Source: Phoronis australis
Taxonomy: Eukaryota; Phoronida; Phoronidae
Length of the DNA: 64,000 nucleotides
NCBI GenBank assembly: GCA_002633005.1
Contig: NMRA01000064.1
Coordinates: 377,977-441,976, forward strand
Direction of reading: 5' to 3'
Position numbers and translations under genes: made by a program. Position 1 is the first letter of the stretch. The number at the start of each line of letters is the position of its first letter. Positions 1-12,300 of this stretch are shown here, one piece after another. Under the pieces are notes generated by a model that made no database searches, had not been told where the DNA came from, and saw only the letters and a list, made by a program, of their open reading frames with translations.

Positions 1-623
1 AGTGATGAGCACAAAGTTGTAAGTACACGCCTCACCCGTGGATGTAAAAAATTTAGTCTCTCCCCCTGTTTATAATAAAAAAAAAATTTTCTCATGTGCT
101 ACTGCATTTGAACATATAAAATATGCTTACAGTAGTCATTTTTGAATTTATGCACTTTGTTTTCTGTCCATTCTACTCCATATTGTACTTGAAGGTCATA
201 GATCAGCGTGCAAGGGTTTGTTAATCAAATTTGCTCAATGCGTATTATGAAGAATGAGTCGATAATAAGGTCAGCCTAGGCACGCTGGACTTTATCTACT
301 CCTCTTCAGATGTGTTTTCCTGTCGACACCAAAAATATTTACACTGGCTGTGCATGATTCACTCTTGTGGCATATATACTGGATTGACTCTCCAGACTTG
401 ACTGACTTGCCTCAAAAATCCATCGGATGTCTTAGTCAGATGACCCTGTTGAGTGAAGCAAGTGCAGTCTCTAAGTCATCTTGTTTAACTCATCGTCTTT
501 AAGAAGAACCGAATCATGGCAAACCATGAACCAAATAATGGTTTTCATAGATGGGGCTTTAATACTTTTGTTGGTGTTGATAGAGTGGGATACTGGCATA
601 TCTACTGTGTTCTTGTGTTTTAG

Positions 624-2607
624 ATTTTTGTGCTTGAAGAATGAAAAAACAGCATGTGTAGCATTCGGATCATACGGCAAAAATCACCCTCAAGTGAAAT
701 CGACGGCTCCTTACGTCCTGCCGCTTCTCAACTTTTTACAGTTTCTATTGATAGCAGTGAAAAGGTAAGTCTTGGCTAAGCCTTTGATGCCTCAATTTTG
801 GGTCAGAATATGGGCCCCGTTCCCCATGAAAAATATTTTGAAATCATGCAAAATTTCCTCATCAGACCCCAAAATTCTCTTTCAGTGATTAAAAATCCTT
901 TCAATGTGAGAATTTTTTCTGCAAAACGTTTTTGGCTTCTTGAGGCATTGGTTTCCCCTCAGGTGAGTGAGAACTATGCCTGGTGAGGTTAGCAAGTGGT
1001 ACAGTGCAATAGTAACTTATGTTGAGTAGGTCTTCAAGGAATCCTGAAGTGTAAAAACAATTTCAATGGTTAGATCATACACAGAGCAAATGAAATACCT
1101 CACTGAGATGATGTCCTGTGAAAGTCCCAGGTAACAGCCAATTAAAATGAATGACCTTGACCTTACTAGTTAGAGGAGGCATTGTGCACTAGTGGGATAA
1201 TTGTCGCTTCTTTTGCTCAAGGTCATGCATGGGTTTGATTTCCACTGGGGCACATTGTTAGACCCTTGAGTCAGGTCTCTAGCTCCTCGGTTCTCTTTTA
1301 ACTGTATATTAATAAAGCATAAAAATGGTTCCAGGTGATCAGTGCAGTTGGCCCACCTGAGTGGCCTGCGCACGTCTCGTGCAATGTGTACCAGACCGCC
1401 TGCAATTATATACCTCACTAGTTCTTAATTTATACTAATTTCCTATTGGTTGGCACATTCTGTGTTTGTTTGGGTTAGTGCCCATGGTCACTTAAATGTC
1501 CTTCCTGGATTTTCAGTATTTTCACTATGTCACGTCCATGTTTACGCTGTTCTCGGCTTTACACCCAATTCCTGATGTTTTCATTTAACAGTTTTAATGC
1601 TGTGGGTGTTAACTCGACCAAATTCATTAAATTGTGTTAGTACAAATCATGCGTGTTCATGTTCTGCTAATGTAAATTGATGCCTTGTTTTTCAGTGGTA
1701 CCATAACACATTATGCAATACTGTGTGAGAAATACAAACCAGCCATTGATCGTGACCCCACAAACTGCAAGGTAGATATGCACAATGCACATTTTTCAAC
1801 CTGGACTTGTAAAATATTGGAGATAATCTTTTGAACTAATTACAATGTTCGATGCTTTTCATGTTATCTGTTACGCTAGCTAAACTGCAGCTTATGATCT
1901 GCACAAAATAAGGGAGCCTGGCTTGTTACCACAAAAGTTGTGGTGTCATCTGGGCTAATTAAAGTTTTGGTTACCGTAGTCGTACACGTTAATGCATATT
2001 TACAAATTAAAGCTCATTAAGTTGGTATGCGTACATATACATTTACACTTTTGTTCACAAAATCTCTATTTCTTTCAATTATCTGCTTATTTCCAGTATT
2101 TAGACCGCATAGGACAGTTGTATTTTGGTATGCCTGCACCCAAACCAAAGACAGGAGGAGGTCTGTTAGGTAACCATTTACGTTTTTCCCCACTTACGAT
2201 TCTCTATGTGGATCTTACAAGGATTTTGTAAGTACCATATAGTCCAGTTGAACAGATTTAATTTCTTCGATTGTGAACTTTACTGGATGGGTAAAGATTT
2301 ACATTTCAAGAATTCTCTTTGGTGTTTTGTATTAATATCGGGGCAAATTGACCTTTGAATTATTTTTGGCATTTTTCGTTCTACTTTTGCATGAATCAAG
2401 ATGTGCTCATTTCGATCTGTGCTTGAGTACATTATGAATTTATATTTCACGTTAGCGCTCAATGAGTGTAGATTCATGCCACAAACTTGAGTTAAAAGGG
2501 AAGTTTTCTAGTTAAAAATCAAAATTTTGAGTTTAGTTTTTGAACTTTTATCCTTAATACTGGTGGTCTTCCAAGTGTAAACCAAGACTACACAGTTATT
2601 CATGTAC

Positions 2608-2642
<35 letters not shown>

Positions 2643-3159
2643 CATAATAATAATCATAATCATAATAAAAATCATAATAATGCACAGACTAATAGACACT
2701 TATTTTGAGTTTGCACAAAAGTAGAACAGAATTTGTCAAAATTGATTTCTAGTTTTGAGTAAAAAGATTAGACCCTGGACCCAGGTTTTCACCACGTCAA
2801 TTAATTAGTGTTAAGGCAACATGCCTTACTGTGAAACTTGAGGTTGGATGCCTTTCTTGCTTCCATTTTCACAGTGTTGGAAAAGTTAGATAACTGTATG
2901 TTAGTGAGGTTGTGCTTATGTCGCTGTCAAGACAAACCTTTTGTATAGCAATAATACAATATAGCAATATTCTTGAGATTGACGCCTTTTTGCATGTCCA
3001 GTTTCTTCATTAACACGACTGATTGAATGCCTCTTGATTGCAGGTAACTTACTAAGCATGTTTGATGAGGATGACTCAGACGCTAGTGATGACGAAGCCA
3101 CTTATAGGCCAGCTGCCCAGTCGACAGCTTCAGAAATAAGACAGATGGACTTGGATTAA
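624..3159 (+). CDS. GET4: GET4 (Golgi to ER traffic protein 4), C-terminal exons; 5' part lies outside the window
   Basis: Exons 624-764, 1696-1771, 2097-2169 and 3044-3159 join in frame with GT-AG introns to give the last ~134 residues, ending at TAA 3157-3159. Seen: FLCLKNEKTACVAFGSY, then LLNFLQFLLIAV, then YLDRIGQLYFGMP and GGGLLGNLL, followed by an acidic tail ending RQMDLD. From family knowledge, the LCLKN, LLNF-FLLLAV and YLDRIGQLFFGVP blocks and the short acidic end are GET4 hallmarks. GET4 is a cytosolic alpha-solenoid protein that bridges the BAG6/UBL4A (Get5) complex to the GET3 ATPase during delivery of tail-anchored proteins to the ER. The first visible exon begins at the third base of a codon, and I found no convincing preceding exon in bases 1-620. 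The poly-K/P linker and acidic tail differ from the vertebrate version, as expected for a variable C-terminus. Confidence 0.93.
2612..2660. repeat. (ATA)n microsatellite
   Basis: A run of about 10 uninterrupted ATA triplets is followed by interrupted ones, in the last intron of GET4. Confidence 0.9.
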
Positions 3160-4625
3160 TGTCTCCAGTCTTGCATAGTCACTCTACTGTATTACAGTAC
3201 ATGCCAAAAGCATTCAGACAAGATGACTCGAATTCCCTGTCATGACAGCTGGATGGAACCTGAATTTATTGTCAGAGTAATCTTAACTTGTCTCTGAAAA
3301 TGAAGGAGGATTAACTGGGTCATCAGTAAGATAGCCATTCTGTAGTAAGGGTGTTGCCTTCATTATAGTTATTACCACTCATCTGTAGTTTATATAATTA
3401 TATGTAAATATTGAACTGGTGTGGAAATATACATCACAAACATTTTAAGTCTGGTCCGCACGCCACCTGTTGGCTACATCATGTGACCCATTGAACATAA
3501 GTTTGAAAAATTTTCTGCCACTGATGGTTAGAGCGACTGCACGGTTAGCAGAATGTCCTGGGTTCAAGTCCCGGTCTGGGGCAAAAATCTTTTCAGACCT
3601 ACGTTCAATAGGTCACGTGATGTGGCCAACAGGTGGCGTGCAAACCAACGGATAGCTGGCATGATGGGGAAAAGTTTTTGGTTTGATTTCTTTTGTCTGG
3701 TACTGTACTTTTAAGCTGTCCTCCAAGGATGCCTGCAATTTTATCTATTATTCAACTTTATGGGCAGTTGCAGTACACATTTATATCATTATTATGTTTA
3801 TTCAAATTTATTTATTAGGTTCCCCTCCTCGATGAGTAAACACTGATATTTTTAGGAGTGCTGAGAAATATAATACAACTAGGAAAGAACTATGTACATT
3901 GCAACAAATAAAAAGTCCCTGTTACGTCCCACAACCAATGCGAAATACTGCTTGTTCACTGAGTGCAGTTCTGCCAGGTGGTCCCAGAATGTGAGTGAGA
4001 TGCCTGTTGCTGACAGCCTGACTACGCATTCCTATAATAACTCTGCCAGCCATATTGCATAGAATTCGGAGTCCTTAGTTTTAAACATTTTTATTGGTTC
4101 CTTAGTCATCATACTAGCTTGGCTTTCATCAACTTTATGTAATTTGTTTGAAAGGGAAATTGCCATAGGCGCCCAAATATCTGTCAACAGAATTGTTCTT
4201 TGTTAGCTGATGTACTTCTGTTGTGGACTTGCATTTTAATATCTTGTCTGTGTTTTTTATTAAAATGAAAATGACTGAAATAGTTAGTTTGTTAAATTTT
4301 TCAGTGTACCGCTTGAATATCTTACGGTTTCATTGTCAACATCTTGTGTGGACGTATCACTTTTTAAATTTAAGAATTTAAAAATTTGTAAAAGATCAGG
4401 TATGTCTTAATAGTCAAGAGCGGTTGACCAAAAATAGGATTCGTGTAAGAGAGGCGTTGTTTGAATTAGGAACTGACTTAACGAAATTAGATTTCTTGAT
4501 ACATTTTTATCAATCATTAAATTCTAATGAATGTGTACTGTAACTTTTTCTCAACTATTAGTGCTTATTTCCATTATTACCTGTAATATATACCTTCCAT
4601 TATTAATAAAGGTTACTATTAAAAT
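3160..4625 (+). other. GET4 3' UTR (inferred)
   Basis: No coding exon follows the GET4 stop. AATAAA occurs at 3907-3912 and again at 4605-4610. The second is followed within 40 bases by a GT-rich stretch (cagtgtctgtgtttcg), the usual downstream element, so I infer the main poly(A) site is near 4.62 kb with an earlier alternative near 3.93 kb. The 3452-3647 hairpin element would lie inside this UTR. Confidence 0.6.
3452..3647 (+). mobile_element. Inverted-repeat element with a tRNA-like core
   Basis: The left arm (about 3452-3519) and right arm (about 3581-3647) are inverted copies of each other over about 65 bases with few mismatches. Both arms contain the block gcacgccacctgttgg, reverse-complemented in the right arm. 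The ~60-base loop reads like a tRNA body: tggttagagcg resembles the D-arm/A-box region, and ggttcaagtcc at 3561-3571 is a near-perfect RNA polymerase III B box in a plausible T arm. No acceptor stem closes properly, so this is not a working tRNA gene. It looks like a tRNA-derived SINE head held inside a MITE-like foldback. Confidence 0.7.
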
Positions 4626-6343
4626 GTTGATCAGTGTCTGTGTTTCGACTTCTTGAAGCAGCTGTAAATCTGTTTTGTGTCAAAAAACTTTAACTTCATC
4701 CACTTACCAGTATAAAATTTGTCTTCTCTTTGAGAAATGTATTTTTTAGTCTTACAGAGAACTGTCAATTGTTTTCAAGCCTGGAAATTATACAGATTTT
4801 GACTTAAGTACGGTAACAATTTTAGTCCAATTTTATAACGATGAGTTTTCACGATGGAAGGTCCGTTTATTCCTCTTCATATGTTAAATGCTGGCATATT
4901 GTGACATGTATACTTCATATTCATTTTCATGCGATTACAGTAAGATATAGGTGCTTATGTTCTGCGTTCTAAACTGCAAACAAGCAGTACACTGACCGCA
5001 GTTTATTCTAGCACAAAAATTTTGTATATTTTCATGGTGTTGGTGTCACTGTTCACGTCATCTGTTTGATGCAAGTCAAGAGAAAGAATTTGCCAGTGAA
5101 GCCAACCAGACATGTATTGAAATTGGATTTTTAGTCAAACCAGGAAGACACTAACGTCAGTCTGGGTTCAGTTTTGTGAAAAGTGAGTCAAGACTATAAT
5201 TTAGTCTTTCTCTCCCACTTGGCAGTTGAGGTATGAAAGTATAAGTAATTATGAACGCATCACAATCTAGAAATTATCTCAGTAACTAGCAGTTACATGT
5301 GTATTCTCATTTTGGTCCTGTGAGATTTAATCATTTTTCAAAAATAGTTGTATGGTGTGCGACACTAAATTTCTATCTTGAGCGTCAAGTGACTTTTCAT
5401 GAAACGGAGCCCAGGTCAAACTCATAATGACCGTCATGCGTGTAGTTTTTATATTGCTAGTTGACAAATCAATCAACAGTTGGACTTGATGCGTCTAATG
5501 CAACATCACTTTCAATCACATCTTGTTATTACTGTGGACTGTTGTTATAAATAAACATCATTTTAATGCTTCTACGTGTATTTTAATGTACCTAGGATAT
5601 TGCAAAATCATCAAAAACTACTCGTAGGAATGCTACTTATCAGTCAGATATAAAATCTGAAATTTGTTACACAAATACATTCTTGAGTAGATAAATACTT
5701 ACTTATAAAATAACTCCGACCAGCAGATGTTCAGGCTAGAACTACGACGTAAAAATAGTAATAATCGTAAAAATATCTTCAAGGGCATCAGACAATCCTG
5801 CTCACAAACTTTGAATCAGAGATTAGAAGCATGGAATCATCTGCTCAAGCCATCGAGTCACGCTGTGAGTCATGACGTAAACACGAACAAAATGGATAAG
5901 AAGAACAAAATCAATTAGTTGATCGTAAATCAGATGTACCATCAGACTACCTGTACAAAACACACATGTACTATCGGATCACTTGTACAATCACATGAAG
6001 GAATGTATTGATCTTGCGATTGATATGCAAGTACGAATGCTGTGGTTCACGTGTGATTCAATGGTTGGAGAGCATGATTTGCAGTTCATACGTATGAACT
6101 AGTACAGTGAATGTTAATCAGTAATTCAAAAATGACTCAGTCCATTCTGTGATAAACTGTTCAATAAATGGAATGTCTTACTGGCAAAAATAAAAAATAT
6201 CCAAAGCACAATACATAAATTAATAGTTATACAAAAGCCATCCGATTAAAGCAAAATGTCACTAAAATAGCTTGTACACTGAGGCTTGAAAAGCAACTGT
6301 AAATAGTCCTTGTTCTACTTAGTGTAAACATTCCTTGTTCTTT
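4626..6343. other. Intergenic spacer between two convergent genes
   Basis: This AT-rich stretch separates the end of GET4 from the stop codon of the minus-strand membrane-protein gene. No ORF with gene-like features or splice context was found. Its right part probably holds the 3' UTR of the minus-strand gene, but I see no AATAAA on that strand between 6180 and 6343. Confidence 0.5.
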
Positions 6344-9300
6344 TTAGTTTGTTTTCTTGGTATTAGATTCACTGCTGGACACACTCTGTCCACTGGCTGA
6401 AGATCGTCGTCCAACAGAGGGTGCTGAAGATCGGTCAAGGGGTGTCACAAAAGACATGTCTCTTGTTGTTGCCGTGGCTGCAGCTGTAAGTCCACTGGCT
6501 GTTACTACTGTACGTCTGCCTCTCACCTAAATGAACAACAGGAGGATCAGGTTTGGACCAAATTTTACACACTAAATTTTTATTCCCAATACCTCAGTTT
6601 ACAGGCTGGCATAAAGTAATTAAATCGTTGAACTAATCACCTACAGGTACAAATTGTGCATTTTTTGGTAATTAGACTCCTTGAAAAATATAACTTGTTA
6701 TTTATGCTAGTCATATTTCAATAATTAGGACAAGAAATCGACTTGGGATTTGCCTAATCCAGCTGCACAAACATCCAGTGAGCTTTATTTGGTTAATAGT
6801 GTTTTATTGTAGTAAGAACCCTAAGTTGACATGATAAAGACGATAAAATGTAGTCGAGCCACAGTATCAATTTCTATTTCTAAAGATGGCCCTAAATGTT
6901 TTGTTTTTGTTTTTGTTGTGTGAGTGAATCATGCCAGCATGATCGTGCACCGAGAGAAGTGTACTCACTTTGTTAAGACTGTACTGTGAGCCAAGATTCT
7001 CCACCTTCTGAGTGCCTGCCATCAAAGCTGACTTCATGTCCTTATCCAGTTCTGCTCCTCCCATTTCACCAAACACCTACAAAGAACAATCAGACTTATC
7101 GATACCATCTGACTCGTATTCACAATAAAGGACAAGTACAGACCCTAACTACTGGTTCTTTGGTCAACAGAGTGCGCCACAACTATTTAAACTAACAAAA
7201 AGTGATGACAGTAAATCTTCAATTCCTCAGCCACAGTCAGCAATTGGTGTGCTAAGTAAGATAGTTTCTTAGACCATAAACATCCTAGCTACTCATTCCA
7301 TGATAATAGTCACGCACAAGACAGTTGCAGTCACAAATATAATGGCTTGATGAGCAATTTTCTCCCCTACTTCAACATTTCAGCTAGTAAGGTCGCAAAA
7401 AAACTCATGAAACACCAGCCTTTCACAAGCGTGGCCTTGCCACACTAGCAAGGGTCTAGTCTCACCCATTCACACCCTGCATTTGTCTTGTATCAGTGAA
7501 AGCCATGCAGTTCTGATACCAATTTCAGGATAGCAAAATATTTTAATGTAACTTGTTATTGGGAATCAATATACAAAAACTGATTTAATAAGAAAGTCGC
7601 TAATTTGAAAACATTTAAAAAAACACTGCTACATTCAAAGAAAAAACAACAATCATTCACAAAAGTGGGGGCGTTTCTCATTTCAAATGCTGTACCTCGA
7701 TAATAGCTCCATTAGGTAGTCTCAAGAAGTGTCGATACAACTCGCGCAATCCATCCAGATGAAGTGTGTGTATGGACAAGTGGGTCGTCACCTCTTTCTT
7801 GGCTCCCATGGCAGACTCTGCCTGGTCGTCAAGCCAATCAGTGGACTCCATCTGAAACGAATGGAAGAAACTCACAGTTGCAAACAGACTTACTTGGCGA
7901 CTCAAATAAACATTCAACGGTATAGTTCATTACTTGCTCAAATTCCGTGTGAAACAGATACAAAGAGAGGACCCAGGTTGGACAATGAAGGTTGTGGATG
8001 AAATGCAAGATGGTAGTTTCTACAATGTAAAATATATGTTATTACTATTTTTACGCACCCACCATGAACCAAAACAAGGGAGTGCCAACACCTCATGTAA
8101 GATACTGTTGTATTACTTGCAGCTCAAACAATGGCAGCAAACAGCAACAGCCTGCCACTCACTGACAGCAGCCAATCAGGTGGCTTGAAAGTACACATCT
8201 CCAACTTGTGAGGTCTCTGTGTAAGGAAATTCCAATTTACTCAACCTCAGCAAGCAGAGTATTATCAAACGTCGTTCCGATCATAATTATTTTCACTCAC
8301 AGCCTCTTCCTCCCAAATGTAGTCATAGACGGCCACTTTACGTCTTTCTCCCTCCTCCCCACGCCACTGCTCAGCCTTCTTGCAGATGTAAGACAGCTCC
8401 TGATTGGATATCTCAAGGTCAAAGGGTATAAAGATGTTCTCCTCACTGCCATGTAGACGCCAGTAGATGTCCAACATACGGCCATTGTTGTGCAGCCTGA
8501 CAACAACGAAAACAAATTGTACCACAGAAAGAAAATCTCACTAAAAATTACAATAATACAAGAGAATGAGAGAAAAGCATTTATGTTACATTTTCATTAG
8601 TAGGTTTTAGTTATCTTCTTCAGTATCTTTTATCATAACATTTTTGACAACTTTCTTAATATGTTTTTGAAAAATTACTCTACAGTATGAAGTAAAATGC
8701 CGATTAATTAAATATAAATAGAATTTACCTCATTAAAATTACTATTGTTTAGGGATAAACCACTCTTCATCTGTTTGGCACAAATCAAATGCAGCAAAAA
8801 ACTAATAATCATTTTGCCGTTTACCCAATTGTTTACTAATTGGAAAAGCACTCTCCTAGCACACACTATCCCCTACAGTACATCATTGTATGTAAGACTA
8901 TATCCAATATAAGTGTCTATGACTGTGTGCTGGAGTACATCATTCTACTTTAGACCAACTCCAATATAAGTGTCTATGACTGTGTGCTGGAGTACATCAT
9001 TCTACTTTAGACTAACTCCAATATAAGTGTCTATGACTGTGTGCTGGAGTACATCATTCTACTTTAGACTAACTCCAATATAAGTGTCTATGACTGTGTG
9101 CTGGAGTACATCATTCTACTTTAGACTAACTCCAATATAAGTGTCTATGACTGTGTGCTGGAGTACATCATTCTACTTTAGACTAACTCCAATATAAGTG
9201 TCTATGACTGTGTGCTGGAGTACATCATTCTACNAAAACAAATTGTACCACAAAAAGAAAATTTCACTAAAAATTACAATAATACAAGAGAATCAGAGAA

Positions 9301-12300
9301 AAGCATTTATGTTATTCTTTCATCAGTAGGTTTCAGTTATCTTCTTCAGCTTCTTCAGTATCTTTCATCATAACATTTTTGACAACTTTCTTAATATGTT
9401 TTTCTTAAAATTACTCTAAAATATGAAGTAAAATGCCGATTAATTTAATATAAATAGAATCTACCTCATCAAAATTAGTATTGTTTAGGGATAAATCACT
9501 CTTCATCTGTTTGGCACAAATCAAATGCAGCAAAAAACTAATAATCATTTTGCCGTTTACCCAATGTTTACTAATTGGAAAGGCACTCTCCCACCACACA
9601 CTATCCCCTAAAGTACATCATTATATGTAAGACTATATCCAATATAAGTGTCTATGACTGTGTGCTATAGTACATCATTCTACTTTAGACTAACTCCAAT
9701 ATAAGTGTTTATGACTGTGTGCTATAGTATATCATTCTACTTTAGAGACCTACTCCAATGTAAGTGTCTAAGACTATGTGCAGGAGTATATCATTCTACT
9801 TTACACTAACACCAATATAAGTTCTAAGATTGTGTGCTGGAGTACATCATTCTACTTTAGACTAACTCCAATATAAGTGTCTGTGACTGTGTGCTGGCGA
9901 ACATCATTCTACTTTAAACTAACTGCAATATATGTCTAAGACTGTGTGCTGGAGTACATCATTCTACTTTAGACTAACTGCAATATAAGTGTCTAATAAT
10001 GTGTGCTATAGTACATCATTCTACTTTAGACCAACTCCAATATAAGTGTCTATGACTGTGTGCTGGCGGACATCATTCTACTTTAGACTAAATGCAATAT
10101 AAGTGTCTATGACTGTGTGCTGGCGGACATCATTCTACTTTAGAGTAACTTTTCAACTGCTCTTTCATCGACCGTACATTTAACATATACATGAAACTAA
10201 TCAGAAGTAGAGTACCTGAGGAAGTACATATAGAGAATGGATCCAGAGACGAACCAGATGAAGACATAGAGAAAGACTGTGATGAATATACCAGCCAGAC
10301 CACTGCCCTCAGCACGCATGAAGTGCCAGTAGAGTTTGGCAAAGTCAGCAATCGGCTCAGTGCCACCTCGGTTCTCATGGCGCTGTAATATGGAATAAAG
10401 TAAAAGAGAAATGACCCCAATTTACTGTCAAAGAGAAAAATAATATTTTTTAAGACCAAATGAATGTTAAGTGGTGCCCTCCATCATCAATTTAAGCTAG
10501 AAAACCACAAATCATCACTTTTCAAGTTTATCCAGCAGTAGCTTCTGTTTAGCTTTACATCTTTCTCTGCCTGTAACTTCAAGACGTCTCTTTCTTTAGT
10601 TTTTAGTTTTTTAGTTTGAAAAGTAACTTATTTGATGATAACAAAAATTTCACATAGAAATTGATACTTACATGGTTTACATTGAAATTTTTCTAGTCGT
10701 GAAACAACTGTCTATTTCTGTACAAAATACGATTTATTAAGAATGGAAACTACGGCTAGTTCTTTAATTATTTTGATACAAACAGAATTTATTATGGAAT
10801 TTAATTTGTTACTTTTCTATACTTTTAAGAAGAAGAAATGACAGCTTGCCCCCAAACTATACACTGCTAGAGCAAAGAAAATCTAAAACAAAATCAGCAC
10901 GGTGTGGAATCCAATCTGTAACTCTTGTGTCACAACCATACACTGTGCTGGCTGAGCTAAATCTCACTCAGTGTATGGCAGAATATTTTAAGGGTATTTA
11001 ACTTGTGAAGACACCAACCTTGATTTCAGTGATATGTCAGAAAATGACAAGAATTATTGATTTCTAATAATATCACAAGAACACATTTATTGTCCTATAT
11101 TTTTAATCAAAAGCTAATAATTTCAAAAAGTAAATTCCATTCAATAAAATACCAAAATTACATTGCTGGTCATAAAAACAATAATGTTCAGTTAAAGAGT
11201 ATTAAAGCCATTGACATGTATGTAGACACATGCTGATAATTATGGTCAGTTTGTGATTAAGCGGGCATCATAAGCCCTGTAAACACTGACCAGTAGGCAT
11301 GCGTCCACTATGGTGATCAGCAGGGGGTCCAGGAAGGTTTGCAGGCCATAGCCAATGACAAACTTGGAACCAATGTCGGGGAATGTGTTGAAAACCTTCT
11401 GTGCTAGCCAGCTGAACAAGACAAGGATTACGAAGATGACTATGTTGATGCCTGGACCAATCACCACAATGCCAATCTCCTCCCGTGTATGGAGTAGGGA
11501 ATTCTGGTAGTTAAGGTTCACAGTGTAGGGCAGGAAGTCAAACCTGAAATGTCATAATGACAGACATACAGGAAGTGAGGAGAGTTGTAAGGACCCCAAC
11601 TAAAAGCATGCGGAATTTTGGCATGACGTGTCGTCACCCTCAACACCACTGATGCACAGTTTAGGGGTACCTTCAATATTAATACCTTCACTCTGTCCAC
11701 TACTGCCATACAACTCATGTTTATATTAAGATAAAAACTTAATTAAGTGCATATTTAATGAGCACAATTACTAACGCCCATATGGAAAACAACTTGCATG
11801 AAATATTTTCAAGATCCAAACTTCGATATTTATCAACACATGATTGAAGTAACACTTCTTGTGAACTGTTATGAAGAGACAAATTGCCTTTTATTGACGG
11901 GCATTGACACAGCTAAAACAATACAACCAATGAGGAAATGGTCGTCGAGTTCAACACCTACTTGTTGATAGGGATGGTCAGTGCATTCAGGTAAATCCAC
12001 TGCCCTATGTAATGAATGTAGATTCTGACGAAAAAGATGATAATGAAGATCATTAACATTCCCCAGAATTCCCTGCTTCTCCACTGCGACAGGCCAAGCT
12101 CAGACAGAAGCTGACGGCTCACGTAGGACGCACGCTTCGAAGTGTTACGGTCCGCATGACCTTTCTCAGAAAATGGTGACCTGAAAAATCAACACAGTGA
12201 TCTCTTATTAAGCACCTTTAACATCATTAGGAACAGAACACTGGATTTTCTTGCTACATGTTGCCTTGATTTCATTCCTCTCAAATGACCGGTATCATCA

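Noticed and set aside
1-24. Possible GET4 exon end before gtaagtac at position 19
   Set aside because: In the phase needed to join 624-764 the peptide (VMSTKL) does not resemble the GET4 segment expected before that exon.
3525-3584. Possible functional tRNA gene
   Set aside because: The B box is good but no 7-bp acceptor stem or sensible anticodon arm forms. The segment is the loop of an inverted-repeat element.
11246-11290. Read-through of the exon ending at 11291 to a stop 15 codons later
   Set aside because: This would truncate the protein in the third membrane span, whereas gtcagt at 11290 joins the next exon in frame and restores the fourth span. It could be a rare alternative form.
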